The translations under genes and the position numbers were made by a program. DNA of 8,051 bases, from assembly GCA_018968805.1 (NCBI GenBank), contig JAGWZX010000022.1, forward strand, positions 1 through 8,051. The letters run 5' to 3'. Under the pieces are notes generated by a model. The model worked only from the letters and a program-made list of their open reading frames with translations. It searched no databases and was not told where the DNA came from. Below, one piece after another: positions 1 through 3,724 of this stretch. Position 1 is the stretch's first letter, and each line of letters begins with the position of its first letter. This stretch comes from Patescibacteria group bacterium (GTDB taxonomy: Bacteria; Patescibacteriota; Minisyncoccia; Phycocordibacterales; SIBU01).

Positions 1-2
1 AT

Positions 3-128
3 CACACAGCAAACACATTGGAAAATTTCAAAATCGAAATTCCAAAATATTTAAAATACTACAATACCGAAAGATTACACATGGGAATCAATTACCAAAC
101 ACCACAGGAAGTGTTGCAAGGGTCTTGA
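3..128 (+). CDS. Transposase/integrase (DDE, rve-type), C-terminal fragment cut by the window edge
   Basis: The reading frame that begins at base 3 stays open to TGA at 126-128 and gives 41 residues. It contains KYYNTERLHMGINYQTPQEV near its end. This matches the conserved tail of rve-type integrase cores (IS481/IS3-like families), where a YYN-x-xR-x-H block is followed by a TP-x-E-V/L block just before the C-terminus. The catalytic D, D and E residues would lie upstream, outside the window, so integrity cannot be judged. The segment is visibly AT-rich (about one third GC) compared with the genes that follow, as expected for a mobile element. The exact IS family is not determined. No terminal inverted repeat could be recognised in the roughly 100 bases after the stop. 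The frame and the motif make the assignment fairly safe. Confidence 0.8.
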   Translation, partial: HTANTLENFKIEIPKYLKYYNTERLHMGINYQTPQEVLQGS

Positions 129-228
129 TTATTTAACGTCTCCAAGCAATAAAGTTTGCCGCTCGTCCCGTCCCAAGATAGGAACGATCCCTCGGCAGAC
201 TTCGGCGGGGGTTATCCGCAGATGCAAT

Positions 229-256
229 AAAAAAACCGCCGACTTGATGTCGACGG
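229..256 (-). terminator. Rho-independent terminator of the minus-strand gene 279-716
   Basis: Read on the minus strand, the stem CCGTCGAC / GTCGGCGG (8 pairs, loop ATCAA) is followed directly by seven T. One pair is a G-U wobble on the minus strand but a C-A mismatch on the plus strand, so the structure points to the minus direction. It starts 22 nt after the stop codon of the gene at 279. Confidence 0.85.
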
Positions 257-278
257 GTGACAAATGGATAGAAACGTC

Positions 279-716
279 CTAGCGAAACTTCCGCACACCC
301 TGCCAGAGCGGCAGGAAGTGGTCGTTGAATGACACCCGGGCGCACTGTTGAGCCAGATGAAGGGTGAGATCCCTCGCCTTGACGGCGACCACTAACGCCA
401 AGGCCTCATCCAGTTTTTCGTGCCCCGTGCCGTGGCAAGCGATGATGGAGCTCTTGCCGCGCACCGCGCCGCCTCGTACCCCGTCATCCACATTTGGCTG
501 GCGCAATTCCCAACTCGTTCGCGAATCGGGGCTTTTCCCAAGCGCCCACGCCTTCTTTTTGTTTCCCATAGAGTTGGCGCTGACTTCCTCTGCGCTCAGT
601 CGCCCAAGTATGATGTCGTGCCCGGCAAGGCAGGCGCCGCGTAAGTCCGCAACGGAAAGCAGACATCCCCTGATTCTGTAGGATATAATACCTCGGGCTT
701 GGTGAAATATGTCCAT
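279..716 (-). CDS. Hypothetical protein, family not recognised
   Basis: I do not recognise this protein. From ATG at 716 it has 145 residues; the open frame runs back to 770, and an internal ATG at 569 would give 96 residues. The C-terminal half looks most protein-like: HEKLDEALALVVAVKARDL is a probable amphipathic helix, followed by the end DHFLPLWQGVRKFR. No signal peptide or membrane segment is visible. Third codon positions are mostly G or C. A strong terminator lies 22 nt after the stop, and promoter-like and palindromic sequences lie upstream, which supports a real transcription unit. The start is uncertain: ATG 716 has no Shine-Dalgarno sequence, and ATG 569 has GAGGAAG, but too far upstream (about 13 nt). 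ATG 716 was preferred because the frame already reads like protein upstream of 569. A structured RNA is a less likely alternative. Confidence 0.5.
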   Translation of the reverse strand: MDIFHQARGIISYRIRGCLLSVADLRGACLAGHDIILGRLSAEEVSANSMGNKKKAWALGKSPDSRTSWELRQPNVDDGVRGGAVRGKSSIIACHGTGHEKLDEALALVVAVKARDLTLHLAQQCARVSFNDHFLPLWQGVRKFR

Positions 717-746
717 CAGAACTGGTGACTGCGGGATCAAGCGATC

Positions 747-765
747 AACATCAAAGATTGATGTT
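747..765. promoter_or_regulatory. Perfect 19-bp palindrome, possible operator
   Basis: AACATCAA-AGA-TTGATGTT is an inverted repeat with two perfect 8-bp arms and a 3-bp spacer. It lies just below the promoter-like pair at 769-797 and would cover the predicted transcription start of the gene at 279-716. The 9-mer ATGAGAACA (minus strand) also occurs twice, at 762-770 and 784-792, with a 22-bp repeat period. Size and position fit a repressor site, but no matching regulator is known. Confidence 0.4.
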
Positions 766-768
766 CTC

Positions 769-797
769 ATAATAAGTTGTCGGTGTTCTCATGCCAG
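769..797 (-). promoter_or_regulatory. Possible sigma70-type promoter for the gene 279-716
   Basis: On the minus strand, CTGGCA (792-797, 4 of 6 matches to TTGACA) is followed after 17 bp by TATTAT (769-774, 5 of 6 matches to TATAAT). It would give a leader of about 45 nt before ATG 716. A second weaker candidate is TGGACA-19-TATTAT at 685-715, which would fit only the internal start at 569. Confidence 0.35.
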
Positions 798-849
798 CTT
801 TAAGCCGGCGGGTTCGGATTTAATAAAGCACACCTGCCGAGGGAATGCA

Positions 850-892
850 AACAAAAACCGCCTCCCGATTACGTGTGTCGGGAAGCGGTTTT
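850..892 (-). terminator. Rho-independent terminator of the SWIB gene
   Basis: On the minus strand, AAAACCGCTTCCCGA (878-892) pairs with TCGGGAGGCGGTTTT (854-868) around a 9-nt loop and is followed by a T-rich run (TTTTTGTTT). One of the 15 pairs is a G-U wobble on the minus strand and a C-A mismatch on the plus strand, which gives the direction. It lies about 50 nt after the SWIB stop codon. Confidence 0.85.
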
Positions 893-943
893 CTAAATCT
901 CTATATTTATTGCAACCGATGACAGGACGGGGCCGAACTTTAT

Positions 944-1198
944 TTAGGAGAGGTGCGCCGCGACCAGCTTGGTCATTTCAAACATGTTAACCACGCTTTT
1001 TCCGCCAAAGACTTTTTTGAGCTTGTCGTCGGCATTGATATTGCGCTTATTCTTGGCGTCCTGGAGATTGTGGGACTTGATGTATTCCCATAATTTCTTA
1101 ACAACCTCCGAACGAGGCATCGGACCATTGCCCACCACTGCCGCCAAATCGGCGTCAACATTGAGAGGCTTCATAAACGCGGCGTTTGCTTTTGCCAT
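944..1198 (-). CDS. Stand-alone SWIB/MDM2-domain protein
   Basis: The 84-residue product is almost entirely one SWIB/MDM2 fold. It starts the domain at about residue 9 (MKPLNVDADLAAVVG), continues through MPRSEVVKKLWEYIKSHNLQ (27-46), the NKRNI and DDKLKKVFG segments, and ends with the helix NMFEMTKLVAAHL. In eukaryotes the domain is part of SWI/SNF chromatin remodellers and MDM2. Stand-alone bacterial versions occur in Chlamydia, where one is fused to topoisomerase, and in various other lineages, and are thought to be DNA- or nucleoid-associated. That role is inferred here. The start ATG 1198 has no Shine-Dalgarno sequence but gives the usual short basic lead-in. An extended -10 promoter lies 35 nt upstream, a terminator lies downstream, and the tspO-like gene ends 94 nt upstream with no clear terminator, so read-through is possible. 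Confidence 0.93.
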   Translation of the reverse strand: MAKANAAFMKPLNVDADLAAVVGNGPMPRSEVVKKLWEYIKSHNLQDAKNKRNINADDKLKKVFGGKSVVNMFEMTKLVAAHLS

Positions 1199-1233
1199 GC
1201 GAGATAATTTAACTATTAATTTTTAACCCTGCG

Positions 1234-1242
1234 ATTATAGCA
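1234..1242 (-). promoter_or_regulatory. Extended -10 promoter of the SWIB gene
   Basis: The minus strand reads TGCTATAAT (TATAAT at 1234-1239), a perfect extended -10 element, 35 nt before ATG 1198. No good -35 box is seen, which is common for extended -10 promoters. The predicted leader is about 30 nt. Confidence 0.65.
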
Positions 1243-1292
1243 CACTCACTATTAATAAACACATTACCAAGACAAATTGGAAAAAAGTCAAA

Positions 1293-2114
1293 TCACCGTA
1301 TTCCCGTGTCGCAAAAAATGGTGGTGGAAGCGTATTGATTAGGCAAAACCGTAACCGAAACGGAACCGCAACGAGGCAACGCGCTTTCTCCCGCGGCAAG
1401 CAGGTAGTTGTCCGGCGGCAATGATATTTCAAACCTTCCATCCGCGTCACTTTTGAAAAAAGCGACGGCATAAGTGCGGTCGGTTTGCCGAAAAACAGCG
1501 ATCCGAGTCTGATAAGGTTTTGGAGCGCAACGCGGTTCGGGCGGCACGCGCTCGACCGGACAGCTCGGGCCGATAAGGACTGCGCCGACAATCCCGGACT
1601 GCCCCGCTTGGGCCGGTGAAAACGCGACAGCGCCCGACGCGTTAACCCAAATTGAGCAGTTGAGGTAACCGGCAAAAGCAATCCAAATCAGGTACGGCAG
1701 CAAAAGCCACGCCGCCAAGCGCGATACGCGGAAAAACATAATCATGGTGAAAATTATGGAAAGCAACAAAATAACCAGTTCGGCGAACGCGACGCCGATA
1801 TAGCGCCAGCCAAAGAAAATAACCGGCCATAAAATGTTCAAACCGATCTGAACGAAAAAAATTCCGAACGCCCGCCGCCGCGCCGCGAGCGGCGCGGCGG
1901 CTTTCCTCCACACCAACCAAAGCGATACTCCCATCAGAAAATAAAGCGCAAACCAAACCAGCCCAAATACAAAGGCAGGCGGATTCAAAGAAGATTTCGG
2001 AAGCGCCACGTACCAACCCTGCCAATCGGATACCATCATAACAATCGCGCCGGCGAATCCAGCCGTTCCGCACAATATCACCGCGGCGGCAAACTTAAAA
2101 AAATCATCCTTCAT
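1293..2114 (-). CDS. tspO: TspO/MBR-family membrane protein with a C-terminal beta-sandwich-like domain
   Basis: The protein has 273 residues; normal bacterial TspO has about 155-160. Residues 1-158 are a TspO domain with five membrane segments (about 8-28, 46-69, 83-102, 107-128, 134-155). It keeps the family residues: PP at 45-46, W54, Y58, N93, W96, LLLPYLIWIAFAGYLN at 137-152, and W156. TspO proteins bind porphyrins and related ligands and are linked to tetrapyrrole and stress responses. Residues about 172-273 form an extra domain with motifs GPSCP, PPEPRC, SDADGRFEISLPP and a CDTGIR end. It resembles transthyretin/carboxypeptidase-regulatory-like beta domains and has Cys 185, 196, 249 and 268. 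Basic residues in loops 70-81 and 129-132 predict these loops inside and the C-terminal domain outside the cell membrane. The start ATG 2114 was chosen because it begins the family's normal first helix; the longer open frame would run antisense through the gene at 2182. Confidence 0.9.
   Translation of the reverse strand: MKDDFFKFAAAVILCGTAGFAGAIVMMVSDWQGWYVALPKSSLNPPAFVFGLVWFALYFLMGVSLWLVWRKAAAPLAARRRAFGIFFVQIGLNILWPVIFFGWRYIGVAFAELVILLLSIIFTMIMFFRVSRLAAWLLLPYLIWIAFAGYLNCSIWVNASGAVAFSPAQAGQSGIVGAVLIGPSCPVERVPPEPRCAPKPYQTRIAVFRQTDRTYAVAFFKSDADGRFEISLPPDNYLLAAGESALPRCGSVSVTVLPNQYASTTIFCDTGIR
1874..1901. repeat. Perfect GC-only inverted repeat inside the tspO-like gene
   Basis: GCCGCCGCGCCGC (1874-1886), the two bases GA, and GCGGCGCGGCGGC (1889-1901) form a 13-bp perfect inverted repeat. 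It encodes the Ala/Arg-rich cytoplasmic loop between membrane segments 2 and 3 (about residues 72-81). The arms contain only G and C, unlike the flanking coding sequence. Confidence 0.9.
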
Positions 2115-2120
2115 GCTGAT

Positions 2121-2126
2121 ATTATA
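2121..2126 (-). promoter_or_regulatory. -10 box of the tspO-like gene, leaderless start
   Basis: The minus strand reads TATAAT, then six bases, then the start ATG 2114. Transcription usually starts about 6-8 nt after the -10 box, so the mRNA would begin at or next to the start codon. No clear -35 box is seen. This -10 is back to back with the promoter of the plus-strand gene at 2182. Confidence 0.6.
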
Positions 2127-2139
2127 CACCGTTTGAACA

Positions 2140-2168
2140 TTGACCCGCAGAAAAAACTCCCGTAATAT
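2140..2168 (+). promoter_or_regulatory. Sigma70-type promoter of the plus-strand gene 2182-2463
   Basis: TTGACC (2140-2145, 5 of 6) is followed after exactly 17 bp by TAATAT (2163-2168, 4 of 6). The start codon follows 13 nt after the -10 box, so the leader would be only about 6-8 nt. Confidence 0.7.
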
Positions 2169-2181
2169 CTGCGCCAGTTCT

Positions 2182-2463
2182 ATGAACACACCTGTTCCTG
2201 AAGTTGGAGAAACCGTCCGTTGGATCACCGCCGAAGAAGATCCCGCAAACAAGAACTTCATAGAAGCCTTGCGCCGCGATTTTCCCGGCATCCTGAAAGT
2301 GGAATCCCATGCGGACACCCGCCAGGATTGCCCGGACAAATCCCTCATTACCATTTCGCATGACGGAGAACCGATAAGGAATGGGGTCGTTGACGCTAAA
2401 AAGGCAGGGTTGGCAAGATGGTTCTCTCCGCACTGGGTTCGCCCCACATCGGCACCGGCTTAA
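2182..2463 (+). CDS. Small conserved-looking hypothetical protein (93 aa)
   Basis: I cannot name the family with certainty. The product is a soluble 93-residue protein without signal peptide or membrane segment. It begins MNTPVPEVGETVRWITAEED, has a probable helix NKNFIEALRRDFPG (23-36), a beta-type stretch KSLITISHDGEPI (53-65), and an aromatic block ARWFSPHW (78-85) near the end. The composition and alternation of predicted helix and strand look like a small folded domain. Its own promoter lies 13 nt upstream and a textbook terminator starts within its last codons, so it is a complete single-gene unit. ATG 2182 is preferred over the upstream ATG at 2140 because 2140 falls inside the -35 box. 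The gene is divergent from the tspO-like gene, with 67 bp between starts, and may share control with it. Confidence 0.8.
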   Translation: MNTPVPEVGETVRWITAEEDPANKNFIEALRRDFPGILKVESHADTRQDCPDKSLITISHDGEPIRNGVVDAKKAGLARWFSPHWVRPTSAPA

Positions 2464-2484
2464 TGTTGGAGCCGGTATTTTTTT
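2454..2484 (+). terminator. Rho-independent terminator of the plus-strand gene 2182-2463
   Basis: ACCGGCT / AGCCGGT is a perfect 7-bp stem with a 9-nt loop, followed by A and then seven T. The left arm overlaps the last two codons and the stop TAA forms the start of the loop. Confidence 0.9.
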
Positions 2485-2492
2485 GCTCTCGC

Positions 2493-2523
2493 AAAAAACC
2501 TCCGGAACATTCGCAATTCCGGA
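2493..2523 (-). terminator. Rho-independent terminator of the minus-strand gene 2620-3006
   Basis: On the minus strand, TCCGGAA / TTCCGGA is a perfect 7-bp stem with a 9-nt loop, followed by GG and six T. It lies about 97 nt after the stop codon at 2620, facing the plus-strand terminator only 8 nt away. The intervening 2524-2619 is a 3' untranslated stretch in which I see no gene. Confidence 0.8.
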
Positions 2524-2619
2524 AACCGGGCGAAACGCAACAGTTAGACCGGAACAACTTTGTTTCTCGCATAAACCGCTGAGCCAATTGTCGCAGCTAC
2601 GATAAAAATTTTTAGAAAA

Positions 2620-3006
2620 TTATAGAAACCGGGCATACAAAATCAGACCGGCTATAAAAACCGCGAGTCCGAACAGCGCGCCTAGCACGTAATGGCGATT
2701 AGGGTTCTTGCGCGACGCTTCGTGGCGCCTAACGTCGCGAAAATGCGATGATCCGACGGGAAAGGGGTTTTGTTTTATTTCAATGGGTTTCAGCGCAAGC
2801 GCGGGAGGCGGCGGTTCAACAAATACCGGCGGCGGGGGCAAAGCCCCGTCCGGCGCAGGCGGTTTTTTCAGGAAAGCGATCCCTTGATCCACTACTGATG
2901 GCGGCCAGCGCAAAGCTTGAAGCATCACCCGAACCGTCCGTTCGGAAAGCGGCGGCTTGGTCTCCTTAATTTGCAGAAGGTAATCAATTTGCGCGTCGTT
3001 TAACAT
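2620..3006 (-). CDS. Membrane-anchored protein: short helical domain, proline-rich linker, C-terminal membrane segment
   Basis: The product has 128 residues from ATG 3006; a TTG at 3009 would add one residue. Residues 2-48 form a small predicted helical domain (LNDAQIDYLLQI, then SERTVRVMLQALRWPPSVVD). The pattern of an I/V-R-x-x-L helix, a W-P turn and a V-D helix recalls the short three-helix, UBA-like domains that I associate with many proteins of uncultured small-genome bacteria. Residues 49-74 are proline-rich, with runs of four prolines at 57-60 and 65-68. Residues 88-105 are basic and 106-126 are one hydrophobic segment ending in ARFL. The basic residues before the segment predict a cytoplasmic N-terminal domain and a C-terminal anchor. 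The function is unknown. The start lies 8 nt below an extended -10 box, so the mRNA is probably leaderless. Confidence 0.8.
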   Translation of the reverse strand: MLNDAQIDYLLQIKETKPPLSERTVRVMLQALRWPPSVVDQGIAFLKKPPAPDGALPPPPVFVEPPPPALALKPIEIKQNPFPVGSSHFRDVRRHEASRKNPNRHYVLGALFGLAVFIAGLILYARFL

Positions 3007-3014
3007 CAAAGACT

Positions 3015-3023
3015 ATTATAGCA
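3015..3023 (-). promoter_or_regulatory. Extended -10 promoter of the gene 2620-3006, leaderless start
   Basis: The minus strand reads TGCTATAAT (TATAAT at 3015-3020), identical to the element in front of the SWIB gene. ATG 3006 follows 8 nt after it, so the transcript should begin at or next to the start codon. The -35 position would fall inside the GC hairpin at 3033-3062 and has no match. Confidence 0.7.
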
Positions 3024-3032
3024 AAACATAAG

Positions 3033-3062
3033 GGCGGCCTGCCCGCTTTCGGGCAGGCCGCC
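3033..3062. repeat. Perfect GC-rich hairpin after the CYTH gene, possible terminator or REP-like element
   Basis: GGCGGCCTGCCCG (3033-3045) and CGGGCAGGCCGCC (3050-3062) are perfect 13-bp arms around CTTT. It starts 9 nt after the CYTH stop codon. On the minus strand it is followed only by CTTATGTTTTGC, a weak T-run, so terminator activity is plausible but not textbook. Its very stable stem and short loop also fit a dispersed intergenic palindrome. Confidence 0.8.
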
Positions 3063-3071
3063 TCACATTCC

Positions 3072-3614
3072 TTAAAACTTCATATTGTACCAATCTAAAC
3101 CGTAAACTTCCTGAATGAGCGTGCACTCCCCTTTCGCCCAGGTGCGATTATTGGCAAGATCAAGAAGGGTGATTGCTTCTTTCACGTGTTCTTCACTTTC
3201 CCCTTCAATCTCCAAAAATGCCGGCATGCCTGGGTATTGGTCAATCTCAAACCGCCAGTTCTTGTATTCAAACGAAGCGCGCTCTTTTTCCTGATAAGCG
3301 TAACGCTCAAGGCCGATTTCCAAAAACAAATCCGCCAGTTTCTCCGGCTCGGCCACAGTGAAATTGATTTCCTTGTGTTTGCGCGCCGTTCCCAAAATCT
3401 CCGACTTGGCTTTCCAGGTCACTTCGTGTTTGCCTTCCGAATTTGAACGGATACGCAAAAACCAAGGATCCTCGCCTTCTTTCGTGCCGCGCGGCCGATA
3501 CCACGTCACCGCCAGTCGCGTTTCCGAAATTTTCCGCGCTCCAAGCGAGCGCAAACGCTCCCGCACAGCACGATCGTCAATATCCAAAACTTTCGTCTCA
3601 ATCTCGTAAGCCAT
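3072..3614 (-). CDS. CYTH-domain protein (class IV adenylate cyclase / triphosphatase-like)
   Basis: The 180-residue product is one CYTH domain, a triphosphate-tunnel enzyme fold. The N-terminal ExExK signature is present as EIETK (residues 4-8). Tunnel-lining charged residues follow in the usual order: FLRIR (52-56), TWKAK (66-70), KEINF (81-85), KERASFEY (110-117), FEIDQ (122-126) and FLEIEGE (133-139). Family members hydrolyse or cyclise triphosphates (CyaB-type cyclase, thiamine triphosphatase, inorganic triphosphatase) with Mg or Mn. The length and the FEIDQYPG-x-P-x-FLEIEGES block resemble the CyaB/thiamine-triphosphatase branch, but the substrate cannot be told from sequence alone. ATG 3614 gives the motif at the expected position. 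It is only 6 nt below a -10-like element, and the GC hairpin follows the stop. It lies 110 nt downstream of the efflux operon, with no strong terminator between. Confidence 0.9.
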   Translation of the reverse strand: MAYEIETKVLDIDDRAVRERLRSLGARKISETRLAVTWYRPRGTKEGEDPWFLRIRSNSEGKHEVTWKAKSEILGTARKHKEINFTVAEPEKLADLFLEIGLERYAYQEKERASFEYKNWRFEIDQYPGMPAFLEIEGESEEHVKEAITLLDLANNRTWAKGECTLIQEVYGLDWYNMKF

Positions 3615-3620
3615 TTTTTA

Positions 3621-3629
3621 ATTTTATCA
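3621..3629 (-). promoter_or_regulatory. Candidate extended -10 promoter of the CYTH gene, leaderless start
   Basis: The minus strand reads TGATAAAAT (TAAAAT at 3621-3626, 5 of 6 matches), followed by six bases and ATG 3614. The spacing is the same as for the tspO-like gene. No -35 box is evident, and read-through from the efflux operon is possible as well. Confidence 0.45.
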
Positions 3630-3724
3630 CAACCCGGTACCATCTCGTATCTTTATAAAACCTCCTCCCGAACGCGAAGAACGGACGGATATGTACAAGG
3701 GAAAAATATGTCCGCTACGGCTCG

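Noticed and set aside
299..314. Small inverted repeat CCTGCC / GGCAGG
   Set aside because: It lies inside the coding frame, has only 6-bp arms and no T-run, so it is likely incidental.
133..345. Minus-strand open frame of 70 codons
   Set aside because: It runs straight through the terminator at 229-256 and overlaps the end of the better-supported gene at 279-716 in another frame.
540..660. RNase P RNA-like string GAGGAAGTC on the minus strand
   Set aside because: It only loosely resembles the conserved GAGGAAAGTCC block; the other conserved blocks of RNase P RNA and tmRNA are absent, and the frame reads as protein.
364..681. Plus-strand open frames opposite the unknown gene
   Set aside because: They are antisense shadows. 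The terminator at 229-256 and the wobble pair point to minus-strand transcription.
2115..2447. N-terminal extension of the tspO-like frame
   Set aside because: It is antisense to the plus-strand gene at 2182-2463, has no protein-like character, and lies upstream of both the -10 box and the normal first residue of TspO.
3660..3667. GGAGGAGG on the minus strand, a strong Shine-Dalgarno look-alike
   Set aside because: It is about 46 nt from the CYTH start, and the nearest ATG below it opens a different frame with no recognisable product.
3684..3715. Stem CGGAC-ATAT / ATAT-CC-GTCCG after the exporter gene
   Set aside because: The stem is bulged and AT-rich at its tip, with no T-run after it. 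It is too weak to call a terminator.
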